The notes under the pieces were generated by a model. It saw nothing but the letters and a program-made list of their open reading frames with translations, did no database searches and was not told the origin of the DNA. From Toxonevra muliebris (Eukaryota > Arthropoda > Insecta > Diptera > Pallopteridae), in contig OY829326.1 of NCBI GenBank assembly GCA_963691655.1, positions 147,144,998 to 147,208,997 on the forward strand: a DNA stretch of 64,000 nucleotides, written 5' to 3'. Shown here in pieces: positions 24,531 through 36,995 of the stretch; position 1 is the first letter of the stretch, and the number at the start of each line of letters is the position of its first letter. A program made the position numbers and the translations under genes.

Positions 24531-27500
24531 TTGATTTCCGAATTTAAAATTATAATTTAAAAAATCAGGAGGACAAGAACACTACAGCGTTCGACAACGT
24601 TTATACAAGTTTGAGCCCGATCAATTTTGAAAACTAGTTCCCTTGTTATCAAATCCCCTTAAATAAATCTTTAAATATTTCTACAAGTTTTAGAGACAGC
24701 TGACATCAATAAAAGTATAATTACGTGAAAAATATTTATTTGATGCAACACTCAAAACTCAGAACTAAAATATATAACTAAAAGAGTAAAGAATCTAAGG
24801 TGTAAATTCAAAAATTACCACTCGTAATATTTCTATATGTAGGGTGTGTCTATAAATCGTTAAAGCTCCAGGAAAAAAAAAATCTCACTCATTTTACTTT
24901 TTTCACAAAACTAAGTATATACTTTTCTGTAAGTTTGAATGTGTGCACAGGTTTTATTTTTTATTACAGTACTGTTAGTTGAAAAACAAAAAAATTGAAA
25001 AAAAAAAAATACTATAAGAAGAAAAAAAGAAATATGGCCTAAATAGGTTTCTGGGGCAATGTGCATCATTTTCAAGTATAATAATTATTTTGCTTGGCAC
25101 AGCAAAAGTATTACAGCTTTAGTTTAGCGCTTTATACTATTTTATTTCAATTATTTTTTTTTTTTTTTTAAGTAATGTTTATTTTTCTTTAGAATTAATT
25201 TTTGATTTTGGTTTTGAATTGTTTTTCTCTTTTATTTTTTATTTTTAGGTTTTTTTTTTGGTAAATAAATTATTGTGTTTGTTAGCATTTTTGTTAAGTA
25301 GTTTCGGATTTGCTGCTTCACTTATTAAGTTTTGTTTAGTTTCAGTTTTTCTTTTCTTGTTTTGTTGTTTATTGTTGGAATTTGTAATTTATGAAATTTC
25401 AGCTGTAATTTAATTTTGTTTTCTAGTTTTTTATTTACAAAGACTCAAGGTAAAATTACATGCTGAAGTTGGAAGTTTTCTTTTGCTAATAAACTAAAAG
25501 TAGTAATTGCAATTGTTACTTAGTTGCTTCACATTTTTTTTTTTTTCATTTATATTTTTTCATGTGTTATTGTACATATGTATAAAATAAATAAACAATA
25601 GAATTCGATTTCGTTTTAAATTGGTAAGAGAATTTTTTGTTTTTTATTTAGTTTTCAATAAACTTCAATTCTAGTTCCGGTTTTCATTTATTTAAGCAAT
25701 TAAATTTTCAAATAACTTAAAGTTAATATACAAATTAGACATACCCAAGTATAAATATTTATGTGTTCAACTTGTTGAATTGTTTATAAAAAAATTTGTA
25801 TAAATATTTTTTAAAAATAGATTAACTATTCGGTTTAACCACCACAAAGAAAAAAGGTACAAGAAGAATTTCTATAATAAACTTATTATTATAACTCAAC
25901 TTCAAGGGTTTAAATGGGTTAATATATTTTCAATCAGATGCAGTTGCTGGATCTATCGTGGCTATATTGCGAGTCTAATTTCTATTGAAATACTCTTCTG
26001 TAAATATTGATGTAAGCGAATATAAGGACACGAATTATGTGGTTAGAAAACGCATAGGTATCGCAATTCGCAGAAGAAAATTAAATTTTAATTAACTAAT
26101 CTAGAAAGCCCAGAGAAATGAATTTCGCAGAAGAAATTTCGAAGCAAGTCTAATTATTATTGTATCTACATATGGGCATTTAGTTTTCAAGAAGAATAAA
26201 CCAGACTTAATTTTAGTACCTAAATAAATATATTTTATAGATTTTTATAAAACAAAGTTATATCATTTGGTTCTAGGAAATTTCGAAACGTTTTTCAAGT
26301 CTGTAAGTAATTCTATTCTATTTTTAGCTACAAATCAACAAATTTAGCAAATATCATAAATGAAAAAATTAAAATAAAAACCAAGAATAAATAATAAATA
26401 TACATGTGTATGTAGATGTGTGTATATCTAAATATAAAATACTGCATAAATTTAAAAAAATAGAGGTTAAAACTATAACTAAATATTTCCAACAGACAAC
26501 GAAACAATAGGAGAAAAAAAATACTGTAAAAATTGAAGACATTCATTTAAAATTTTCAATAATGAATTTCTATTCTATGAATGCTAAATTAAATTGGGGT
26601 TTTTTTTTATCAATTTCTCATATGTATCTAAGTATGTCTGTCTGTATTTCTAGCTTAAGTAAGTAGAATAAATAAAAAATATTTAAATTTTTGAAATAAA
26701 ATTTTACTTTTATGATAAAAACGTGTATTTGAATGAAAATAATACAATTAAAATAAAATTCTCTCAACATTGGAGAAAATAAAATTATTTACATTAAAAC
26801 GGAAACAATTTAATAAATAAATAAAGAAAAATTATGAAAGAAAATGTTGAATAAAAGAGAAAAAAGAAAATAAAAGAACAGACATATCTACATATGTATT
26901 TATATGTAAAAATGACACAATTCAAAACAAAAACAAAAAAATAAAATATTTTTTAATATACATACAAACATACATACGAGTAGGTACGTATTCACTATAC
27001 GTATGCACATATGTATACATTTAAAAATAAGAAAAGTAGCATTTTTGAGATATCGACTATATGTTCACATACTGTAGGGTACAAACAACAATTAGTAATC
27101 TTACTTTCACTTTTACTTTCAGTTATAATTTTTTTATTTATTGGTGTAACTTTAAGTGGCTGTTGAAACGGGAGCAAGCATGAAAAACCTGGGCAGGCGT
27201 GTCGTGTTCACATGAGTGCAACCATGACGGACTTTTTCTAATCTAAAAGGAACGGTGGAATTGGAATTTTGTCACTTTTTCTTGTGCTCATTAGGATAGG
27301 TTCTTTTGTTCGCAAAAAATCCACAAGAAATATCAATTGTGTGCCTTAAATATGTACTAAAAATTAAATAAAAAATAAAAGCAACAATCTCTTAAGAAAT
27401 TAAAATAAGTTTATAAAAAAAAAATAGCAAAAAAAAGACTGTGTGTGCCCTAGATGTGCATTGTTTGTTTGCGTTCATGTTGCCTATTCAACTTCTAAAA

Positions 27501-28190
27501 AATTATGAGAGAAAGTGGCAAAATCGGAACATAATGAACATGGAACATTCATCAATGAGCCGATTTTTATTTTATTTTTGGATTTCCTGCGCAACTTTGC
27601 TATCTCTTTCTTTCTACCTATTTTTCTACCTCTCTCTTTCAGACAGGCTTCATGCTTACTCGCGTCTGAACAACCACTAAGAATATATGTGGTGTAAGGA
27701 AAAGGTAAAGAAAAGTTAGAGAAAAAGGCTTTCCCTTGCAGGTCTTCTTGTATTGCTGAAATGTCAGCTTCTTATAATGAGTTTTTGGCATGTGGCTAAT
27801 TGGTTTCAAACGCATAGATTACTCATAGTTCTGTTAGTTCAGGCCTATACATATTCATATTGTATAGGCGGAATCAAAAAAAAAACATTTTGTAACAAAG
27901 TTTATGTCTATGGTAAAAAGGAATAATAGCTTAAATGTAATTTTTTATCAGCGAGTTTGATTCGATAAATTATTTGAAAGCAGCTTTTTAGCAGTGATAA
28001 AAGTGCTATCTAGGACGAAGACCGTGAGTATGAGGATCATTAGAGTAATCAGTGAGCGCGCTCAAAACCGAGCAATGGATTATTTCTTAATGGCCCAGAT
28101 CCAAAATAAAACTTATAGTTTTCGAAAAAAGAACCAATTTAATTAATTTATATTATATTAATTATGAAAATATAGGTAAACAAAAATTTA
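24531..28190. other. no supported gene; T- and A-rich
   Basis: Long T-rich (25140-25680) and A-rich (26330-27000) stretches. One short inverted repeat, GCCTATAC/GTATAGGC, at 27843-27869. No coding, tRNA or splice evidence. Confidence 0.4.
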
Positions 28191-28262
28191 TGTAGTTTAT
28201 TTTAATAAACATAGGTTGAAATCGCATTAAAAAAAAAATAATAAAAAATTTAAATGGAGTTA
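28191..28262. repeat. short dispersed repeat, second copy
   Basis: Nearly identical to 24436-24505. The identity stops abruptly on both sides. Confidence 0.6.
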
Positions 28263-29458
28263 TAATTTTAAAACAGTTTTATCTCAAGCACACACAATGA
28301 AATTTTGCACCTGTGTGTGTGAAAGGAATTCGTTTTCTCTGTGTTATAAACTCTTATTCCCAATTCATATTCGTATTAAACATTCTTTCAGTGCTTTCAA
28401 TATCGACTGAGTGCTTTTGCTATGAACGATCGTCAGCGTCGGTGTGAAAGCACGACAATTATTTTCATATATACGTTTTTTATATTATAGCAACCTTTAA
28501 TCTGGTGTATTAGAATTATTGAATATAATGCACCAAGCAAATATATCTATGGGCTAGATAGCACTGTCTTAATAACCCTTTGACGCCCAAAATGTTAATG
28601 GGGCTTGATAGAAACGTTATGTTTCGAAATTGTTCTATGTTTCCAAATTGATTTGATTGCCTTTTATTCAAGGTTAAAAAAAATTAGTTAAAATTACTTA
28701 AGTAAGAAATTTCGAACGTTCGGCAATCAGCAAGCGTGAAGAATACCTAACAGAACCGAATACATACAACGTTAATAGTAAAATTGGTTAAACACTTTAT
28801 TTATGGCACATAAAAGTGAATTTTGCATATACGCAACATTGGGTACTAAAAGATGAGACGATCCTCTTCCATTGTGAATCACGAAGCTGCTTTCTCTCTC
28901 TCTCTCTTTTCATGAGTCTCTAGCTGTTACATATATCCTTTTTTAATATTTCAATTGTTTACATCATGCTACAAATGAAAGAAAGTTGTATGTACAAAAG
29001 TTCTGATCTATATGGCTAGTTTGACCATAAAAATTAAGATTATTTTCCATTTGCCAAATTTTTCCATCACTTTCTCGAGTTTTGATTTTTATACCCACTT
29101 GAATGCACATATTACAACTTTCTTAATTTACCCGACTTTAATGATCCTATGTCTAGATGTCAGATTTTAAAAATTTTTCCCTTTCTACATCATTATCAAC
29201 AGGACCAGTTGTTTTCAAACAGTTTCTGAAATGGCAAAGTTATTACAAAGTTATTTGGAAAAATATGATTCAAAGGTATGAAATTTTTTAACGATTTTAA
29301 GTTATAAGTATTCAACAATAGTAGTTTATTTCTCTTCATCTTTTGAGAGGACTTTACTTTTTTCTCGCTCTTTCACTCTTTCACTGTGCGCTCTCCTCTT
29401 TCTCTTACTCTCTCTTTCTTTCTCCTGCTCTCTCTTACTCTCTCTTTCAAACTAATTC
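28263..29458. other. no supported gene; CT-rich tracts
   Basis: A (CT)n tract lies at about 28891-28909 and a long imperfect CT-rich stretch at 29352-29452 (repeated CTCTCTTACTCTCTCTTTC). On the minus strand these are GAGA tracts of the kind bound by fly GAGA factor, but no promoter is evident. Confidence 0.45.
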
Positions 29459-29466
29459 CTCTAAAA

Positions 29467-29706
29467 CAGGGGTGCCCAAAAGTTTCTTATGGAAGTGCAA
29501 ACAACAATACATATAAACTCTATTATTATAAATTGATAAGCTAGATAACCAAAAAATCTACATTAAAGATCAACAAAGCATACAAAATTGTTTTTGCTTT
29601 GCACTTTGGTATAGGCAAAGAATAGAGATGAGAAATGCTCAGCCTATGCCTAAGTGCTTTTACAAAAACAAATATACACCAAGTGCATAGGCTGTGGGTA
29701 CCTCTG
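29467..29706. mobile_element. hAT-type MITE, 240 bp
   Basis: Ends are CAGGGGTGCCCAAA on the left and, on the reverse strand of the right end, CAGAGGTACCCACA; 11 of 14 match. A perfect 8-bp target-site duplication CTCTAAAA lies at 29459-29466 and 29707-29714. The 8-bp TSD and CAG start are typical of hAT elements. There is no coding capacity; it would depend on a transposase encoded elsewhere. Confidence 0.85.
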
Positions 29707-29714
29707 CTCTAAAA

Positions 29715-30260
29715 CAATCAATCGATTTTCAATTTTACTGAACCCCAGTTGTTCAAAAATTGTGTATTTTTGTAAATTTGCATAGAATTTGGATTAAATT
29801 TTCCTAATGTTCTCGACTAAGGAATAATTTTGTAGTTGTACCATAATAGGCGAGGCCATGAAATGTAGTAAGCACACCTTATAATAAATAAAAACAAAAA
29901 AAGAATCGTATATAAAATATATGAATATATGTAGATATATACTTACATCTTAACGCAACAGCGAAATTGTATTTTATAAAATAAAAATTTTGTTTTATAC
30001 CGCTTGTTTTTTTGTTAGGTATGTTTTTGTTTTCTTTTAGCTATTTTGTTTCAAGCTTTTCTTTTCTACTAAAGAATTTTTTAGCACACACAGAAAAAGT
30101 GACGTTGAAGGAAACTTTTAGTTAAAATTACTATATATAACTTCCAATATATAAACCAAACGATGTTGTAGAAAAATTCAGTAAATAAATTCAATTGATT
30201 TGCTATCTACATATGCACAAAAGTTCAAGTATTAAATTATTGATAATAGCAAAAATATAA
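29715..30260. other. no supported gene
   Basis: AT-rich sequence with no recognised element. Confidence 0.4.
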
Positions 30261-32460
30261 AAATATACACTTGCAGCATGCAACTGCAACATTTAATCTC
30301 GTATGTATATGCATAAAATTAGCATACGTTTTCTGTTGTTGCTGTTCGATTATGTTGATATTGCTGTTGTTGGCATTAATTGATACACTTCACAGTTGCA
30401 CATATGCATACACAACACAGATGCCGACGTTTTCGTTGCTGTTGTTGCACACAGATATTCAGATACTTTTTTTTCCTTGTTGCACTATTTTCTCTGCTTT
30501 TCTTTTTTGTTTGTTGTTCTTCTGTTTTCAGAATTAAATTTACATGCGATTTTATTATTCGCATGCAGCCGCTGCGTTGTTTAATTTTTTTTTACACTTT
30601 TGGCGTTTTTTCTTGCTGAAAGATTTGAAAGATTTGAAAAACTGAGGTTAATGTCCTTCTTCTTGGTTTTTCTCTCGTAGTTGTTGTTGTTGTTTCTAAT
30701 GTGTCACATTCGCTCTGTTGCCTCGGATGTTGATGTGGTTGCTGCTGCTTCCGCTAATGTTGTTGTATTCACTGATCTCTTTTCTAGTTATAGTGAATAC
30801 TTGCATACATATGTACATACATATATCAAATAGTGTATGCTAGTCTATTGAGTAATGTGTCGATATCCCGCTCTATATAAAACTTCTCTCTGCCGCTCAT
30901 TAACTTCAACTAAACTATGCACTCAATTCATTAATAACACAACAACAACAATTGTATATGGTTTTCTTTTTTCCTACTAGTTGTTTAGTTTATTATTGTT
31001 TAAATGTTGAGCTTTGTCTTCTTTTTTCGCACTCCCTTCTCTTCTTCTTTTTTGTCTTCGTCTCCTGTGTTGTACTATGCACACGCAATAAATTTATTTT
31101 CATTGAATTCGATGAAACTCAATTTAGAACGAAGATTTATTGTATTGTATCTTTTTGCGGCAGCAGCAAAAGTTTTTGCTGTTGTTGTTAATGTTGTTGC
31201 CAGAATTGATGTGCAGCAATATCGTTGATTTTTCACCATTACAATAAAGTTTCAATTATTAATATTTTATTTGCAATTTGCATAGAGTTTTCTCACGCAA
31301 AAAAAAAAAAAAAAAACTTTTCAATACTTTAACTTTGAAAATCTTGTTGTTTGCACTTTTGTGTGAGTGTGTGTGAAAATTAAAAAATACAAAATAAAAT
31401 ATGCAAGATACCCTTTAAGATCAAGGCCAGTTCTCAGTCCAATCTAGAACGCTCTTTGTATACGCTCAAATTTAATCTGTGTGTCTTTTTCTTAGTGCCA
31501 AAACAATACAAAACGGTAATCGATCGATGAATAATCAGCGAGTATGTTTTTCCTTTTGTTTTTTATTTTTCTCCTTTTGTTTTTGTGCACAGAATTGCAA
31601 AATTCAATTCAAAAAACCTTAAACCGGCTTTAAAATTGCTTTCGTCTGTCTGTATGTCTTACCAAAGTGTCTTTTGTTATTAATGTTTGTTGTTGGTGTT
31701 TTGTTTGGTCGCCGCTATTTTGGGAGTGATTATTTTGGCCGCTTACTCACTGTTTCACATACACGTACATCCATACAAATATCCGCGAAATTTTTTTTTT
31801 TATAAAATATAAGTTTTATATTAACTTTTTATATCGTTTTTTAATTTTTTGTTGTTGTTAATTTTTCCCCTTTTACTTTTCTATGTACATCTTTATTTTG
31901 TTTTATTGTATATTTTATTTCTACTAGACTTTTTTTTTTTTTGTTTTGTGCTTTTTCTAGCATTTACTGATCTGCAGTCAAGTACAATTGCCAAGCAGCG
32001 CCAGATACAAACTGTTTTTGTATTATTTTCGTGGATCGTTTCGTTGTTTCTCTTGAAAATGATTTCAGATGCGCGCTATATGAAAAAAAAACTACAACAA
32101 AATTTATTATGGTTCTTGTTGTTGTTGGCAAATACTCTGTTTGCTCGCGTTCGTTCTGTGTTGCTTTGCGATTTTTATGGTGCTGTTGTTGCTATTGCCT
32201 GCGTTCTCATTTATTGCTATGGTTGTTCTTGTTGTTTTTGTTGTTGTTGTTATCTACAACACATCACAGTATATATATACACAATATACTCTTGCTCTTA
32301 ATTGTTGTTCGCTCATTTACTTATATTCTCATAGAGCGTAACTCTTTTCTTTCTTTATAATTTACAACTAGTTGATGCTTTTTTTATAAGTATTTCATAT
32401 AAAAAAAACCGAATACTTAAATCTCATGTTGGTTTAAATATTAAAAAAAAAGTACTTCAC
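30261..32460 (-). other. CAA/CAG-rich stretch, possible minus-strand 5' leader
   Basis: On the plus strand this region is rich in TTG and TGC runs; read on the minus strand it becomes CAACAACAA and GCAGCAGC, the texture of long 5' untranslated leaders in fly genes. Base composition is less AT-biased than its neighbours. A 54-codon minus-strand frame at 31075-31239 starts MVKNQRYCCTSILATTL and could be an upstream ORF or chance. I found no convincing splice donor, promoter or coding start. The long plus-strand frames here (such as 31849-32301) are Leu/Phe/Cys-rich products of the TTG/TGT runs. Treat this as a hypothesis only. Confidence 0.25.
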
Positions 32461-32929
32461 TATCTTTAAAAAGTGAACATGGTGCAGCAGAGCACAGTGA
32501 TTCGATCCGATAGAACGAGCGGGCAAAAGTCGAAGAAGTTCTCCGATATTTTTAAAATTTCCCATATTGATAAATTTAAAATTGCTGATTTCAAATATAT
32601 AATCAGTCTTACTACAGATCTAATAGTTTCGCCAAAAATTAAGCTTAAAATTAAATTGTCACCTAATTCCTGGCAAGCGTGAATTGATTTCATTTACATA
32701 AATTTATTAGATTTAATAAAGAGATTAATAGTTTCAAAAATCTAAGCATTTTTTTGTAGTAAAATAAATAAATTTTAATTTTAAATTTTGAATAAATTCA
32801 TGAAAGTATTGTAGCTTATAAATTTTTCAATCTTTTTCTCGAAAAGTTTGCATACTTTTAGGAGCTTTGTATGAAAAAATACGAAAATATCGCGTTTATA
32901 ACAATTTCCAAACTCGAAAGAAACTTTTA
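32461..32929. other. unassigned sequence
   Basis: AT-rich. A 69-codon plus-strand frame at 32473-32682 has no recognisable domain. Confidence 0.35.
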
Positions 32930-34600
32930 TATATAGTGATTTCATCTGAAGTGGACTCACTTTTAAAATCAATTGGAATCAAACTTGCAGAAAGTTTAGT
33001 CCTGTTGAATAGTAGTTACCACACCAAATTTGAACGAGGTGGAGGGGTAGAATTTCGTTATTTTAGTTAATCCTAGGATGGGCACCTGGGCCTAATTAGG
33101 CCCATTTTGAGTTTAAGCACGTATATCTTTTTTGTTTCTTGACGAATCGATCTGAAACTCCATGACTTCTTGCGCCAATGTTTTCTGAGCATAAAAAACA
33201 AAATCAATCGAAATAAGTTGATAGAACAAAATTTTTTTTTATTGTCTCAACCTCTAAAGTTACCCCCTGGGCCTAAATAGGCCCAGGTGTTTATTTTGTG
33301 TATTCGTAAAATTTATGGCGAATTATTTTGAATTTGAGGCTTATTTAGACGCAAAAGGTAATTTTGGGGTTTAAGAAAAATATATATAAAAAAAATTTAT
33401 GTATGTATGCGTAAATACATACACACACATATACAAATTATTGCCACATCTATGTGTTTTGCTTATGTAATCATAAACCGTTTGTCTGATCTTAGTCAAA
33501 TTTGGTTTAGAGATGCATTTGTATGTATGTCAAGTTGTGGGCTATAAAATGTGACCGTATCTCAAAATGGGCGTGGCATTTCCAATATCTTCGAATATTA
33601 TATCAAGCTAAAGTAATAAAATTTGGATCCGCTAGTCCATGAACTTCGAATCATTCATTCTAAGCAATTTCTGAATTAAAATTTATAGGTATGTTGACAT
33701 AATGAAAAATTAAAATTAACACAAACTGGTTCTTAAAAATATATTTCATATTGAATTTAAATAAAAATTGTTTGCTAGTTCCAAAATTGGTATAAAACTA
33801 AGAAACGCTGTTGATTTCAATTAATATTTCAATTAAAAAAAAAATATTTGAATTTTAAAATGCAAAATTTTAAATTAAAATTAAAAAAAAAATTTCAAGC
33901 TTATTTAAACTTTGAACTCAAATTCCACAAAGTCTCTCTAAACAAAGGGTCGATCCAAATTACCTCCAAACATCACCTATTACATCTGAATCACAACCAA
34001 AAAACTTTCATTAATTAAAACTAAGTTTTGTAATTATGCAAACACCTTATTTGCTTGTAATTTGCAAGTTTAAAAACGCATGTTGGTAATTCGGATCGAT
34101 TTTAAAAGTTAATTTGTTTCTTAGTATGCTTACTAAAACGGTGCTTATTTTTACCAAACTATAGCAGAATATTTAGTGAACAAAACTTTATATAAATTTT
34201 GAGCAATAACATGCTATAGTGGTCCATAACTATCGGTTTATTCACGTGGGCCTTATTAGGCCCAGGAGGTTATGTTAGCGCCTCCTAAAGAGGTGCCCAT
34301 CGAAGGGTTAAATAGCCCTAGTTTCGGATCCATTTCACTAATCACCTATTGCATTTAGAAAATTTTGTTCAACTTTTTTTTGGCAGATTTCTCTTCAATC
34401 TTTTGAAAAAAGAAAAACATATTCAAAATATTTAAAATTTTACCACTTTGTTTTAAATCAAAAATAGTTTTAATTTTTTTTTTTCCAAAAGAAACTTTTT
34501 TTTGGGTCAAAAAAATAAAGCCCTTTTTTTTGAGAACTTTGAGGTCTAAAAATATGCTGAAACATGTTTATCTTTCAAAATGAGCATCGAGTAACTCGAA
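32930..34600. repeat. dispersed repeat copy interrupted by a piggyBac-like element
   Basis: Left part 32930-33070 and right part 34308-34600 together align to 24011-24530, including the stretches ATTGCATTTAG and CAATCTTTTGAAAAAA. The break between the parts is exactly the TTAA-flanked element at 33071-34307. Confidence 0.7.
33071..34307. mobile_element. piggyBac-like non-autonomous element, copy 1
   Basis: Flanked by TTAA (33067-33070 and 34308-34311). Ends read TCCTAGGATGGGCACCT and, reverse-complemented, CCCTTCGATGGGCACCT, a 17-bp TIR with a YCCT start as in piggyBac elements. Three GC palindromes of the form GGGCCTAATTAGGCCC lie near 33091, 33270 and 34250, close to the two ends. No transposase frame survives. 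Copy 2 is at 38815-40547. Confidence 0.8.
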
Positions 34601-34614
34601 ACACCTATTTATTA

Positions 34615-35015
34615 TGTAGCTAACGCGGTCTGCTATACAGATGATATAGTTACAATTATCTAAAGAAAATTTGATTGTACGGTTTAAGAACGAATGCAGT
34701 TCGCACTTCTGGAGATCCAAAAATGATACTCAGAAAAAGGCCTCTCTGTAAAGCATAAAAAAACCGCAGTCGTACTTTTTACAAGAAAAAGAAACTCTGA
34801 TGGTTTTTTTTTGTTTGAATCTTTATGGTGAAACTATTGACAAGGAAAGCAAATATTTGGAGGCCATATTGAAAATAAAATTGCCTGGGAACCCTCAAGT
34901 AGAACGCACCAATTCCAAAAAGACTCTACAGACTTATAAACCGACCAACAATGAGCTATGCAGCACTGGCTTGCTGGCCAGTGCGTGGCCCTATAAATTT
35001 TAATGTTTAAAATCT
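34615..35015 (+). pseudogene. non-LTR retrotransposon reverse transcriptase fragment
   Basis: This is a piece of LINE ORF2 reverse transcriptase. The catalytic YADD box appears as CYTDDIV (about 34630). It is followed by a GLSVKHKKTAVVLFTRKRN block (about 34745-34800), a degenerate KYLGVILD-KLTW block seen as KYLEAILKIKLPGNPQVER, and SYAALACWPVRGP (about 34955-34990). These are the usual C-terminal RT motifs in order. At least two frameshifts and several stops make it inactive. It is truncated at both ends; the downstream RNase H part is absent here. The pattern fits RNase H-bearing or jockey-related LINEs. Confidence 0.8.
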
Positions 35016-35068
35016 TATTCCCCACATTCAAATTATTAGCAGCAGGAAAACGGCGATGTAGCATGTGC

Positions 35069-35117
35069 CCCACGAGTAGACCATGCAAAAAAATAATGGT
35101 CCACGAGTGGACCATTA
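35069..35117. other. 24-bp palindrome beside a direct repeat
   Basis: 35094-35117 has two perfect 11-nt arms (TAATGGTCCAC) around GA. The same core CCACGAGTRGACCAT also occurs at 35069-35084, so this is a direct repeat in which one copy is part of a perfect palindrome. Confidence 0.6.
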
Positions 35118-35936
35118 TGCCTCCGAATTTTTTAGAGATTCTTATTTTTTCAAAAAGGTTGAGATACTGTCCACATATTTTATAATGTTACAATACTCTC
35201 ATTTGAAAAAAGAAATTCCATTGCAATACCCAATTTTCGTGGAGTTGCCCATAATAAAATTTGAGTTAATTTATTGAAGCGAGTCGAAATTTTGTATGAT
35301 AAATTTCTGTTTAAGGAAAAATCTTCTGCTTTTTAAAATACTGTTTTTTTTTTTCAATTCCATTTTTTAAATTCTGCTAATGCAAAATACTGTTTCACAG
35401 AATTCTGCAAATGTAAAATTTTGTCTAAAAAAATTCAACTTCGAAAAATGTTGTCGTATTTTTCGAATTCTTCTGCCATAGCGGATATATCCAGAATCGT
35501 AACTGTTACAAGAAATATTAAAAAAAGAGATTTCTATTGTTTTCAGCTCTTATAAATATTTCTTAGAAATAACAATTACCGTAAACTAAATTTAAACTTA
35601 ACTGGTAATAATTTTTCCTTTCCAACTTTTAAACTTTGTATCCGAAATCACTTTGAGAAAATTTTTTGTGTTATTTTGTATTATGTATGAACTGAGCAAA
35701 AACTAAAATATTAATGTTCGAACGATTTCAGGAGGGGAGGGACAGAGAAGGGGTGGATTTTGAAAGCCCAAGCCCCCAATCGCTTGCCTCAGGATAATAA
35801 AAGATGTTGCCGCCCAAACCAAAATCTCTAAGACAATGTATTTCTAGGTGACACTAGGGAAAAATTATTTCTTTTCCTTCCATATACATCCATCCATTCC
35901 ATACATTAAGGTAAGATTGTTTATAACAGGGCTTCT
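35118..35936. other. no supported gene
   Basis: AT-rich sequence, with repeated AAAATWCTGTTT-like stretches near 35335-35425. No recognised element. Confidence 0.4.
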
Positions 35937-36693
35937 CAAACAGTGGTACGCGTACTACCAGTGGTACGTGAGGCCTCCAAAGGTGGTTTGCTAGCAGATA
36001 ATAGATGGCAAACGAAAGAAACGATGGCTGAATTTTATTAAAAATCTGTATTTTCGCACATTATTTTACATTTTACAATCTTTTGCATGTTTACCGGGGT
36101 TTCTTATTACGCGTTGGTGGACATAAAGTACACAAAGCACAGTTATTGATGTGTAAACATTTTAGCTCACGGTATGGGCAAAATTTCAAATGTGTAAAAT
36201 GTAAGAATAACTGTAACGTAAGATGTAAGATAACGGTAACGTCCAGTTCCCCTCTCGCTCGCACTACTGCGCGGCATGACTGTGTTACTCTAAATAACAA
36301 AGAGAAGAGAGAAGAGAAGAAGAGAGGGAGAAATTAAAATACGAGCGGAGTTTGTTTGTTTATGTTTCGATCAATTTACTTACACATACAAACTAAACAT
36401 ACGAAAACAAAATGTGTGTGTACATTTATTCGAGGCAGAATTATTTGTTGGTGTTAAACGTGTGGAGATCGACTATAACATACAAGCAGAGAAGTGGACG
36501 TAACAAACACAGGCGTTTGATAGGTTTTGCATTCAATTAGTGAGATTGGATTAAAATTAAATATTTTTTAAAACATAAAAACAATACAAAATGATAAGTA
36601 ATAAGGAATCTAGGTTTCAATAAATGTATAAACGAAAAGTAGAGAAAATGATAGCAAACCACTGCATTATACAAATTTTGCTTTGTGCTTTAA

Positions 36694-36898
36694 CCTTAGA
36701 AAGGCAACACTTTTTTATTTATGTAAATAGCAAATATGTTAAACAGAAAAAATCAAACTTATTTATTATAAAATCACTTATTTACTTCAATAAAAATACA
36801 TTGTTTCTAATTTTTGTTAAATGCAGTTAAGGTAAATCTCTTTGCGGTGCTTTTAAAAAGTAGTGGAGTGACTGGTCACCCCTGTTGCCTTTCTAAGA
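36694..36898. mobile_element. piggyBac-like MITE, 205 bp
   Basis: TTAA flanks at 36690-36693 and 36899-36902. TIRs read CCTTAGAAAGGCAAC and, reverse-complemented, TCTTAGAAAGGCAAC (14 of 15 match). It has a YCTTAGAAAG start similar to piggyBac ends and no coding capacity. Confidence 0.75.
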
Positions 36899-36919
36899 TT
36901 AAATGTGGAAAGCAGTTAT

Positions 36920-36995
36920 CGTCGCCTGAGAATTGATTTGGAGTATGTGTGTACAAATTCATATACCTATACGCCAAATCATTTCTCAGGCGACG
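36920..36995. mobile_element. 76-bp palindromic mini-element, copy 1
   Basis: A 22-bp TIR (CGTCGCCTGAGAATTGATTT and two more bases; 20 of 22 match) makes most of the element a hairpin. A 4-bp target duplication TTAT lies at 36916-36919 and 36996-36999. A second copy of exactly the same length is at 45382-45457. Confidence 0.8.

Noticed and set aside
30876..30905. TATAAAA followed about 24 bp later by TCATTAA on the plus strand, a possible core promoter
   Set aside because: The initiator match is poor and no coding exon or splice signal follows; TATA-like strings are common at this base composition.
31849..32301. 150-codon plus-strand frame, Leu/Phe/Cys rich
   Set aside because: It is the translation of TTG/TTT/TGT runs, with overlapping frames in other phases and no domain.
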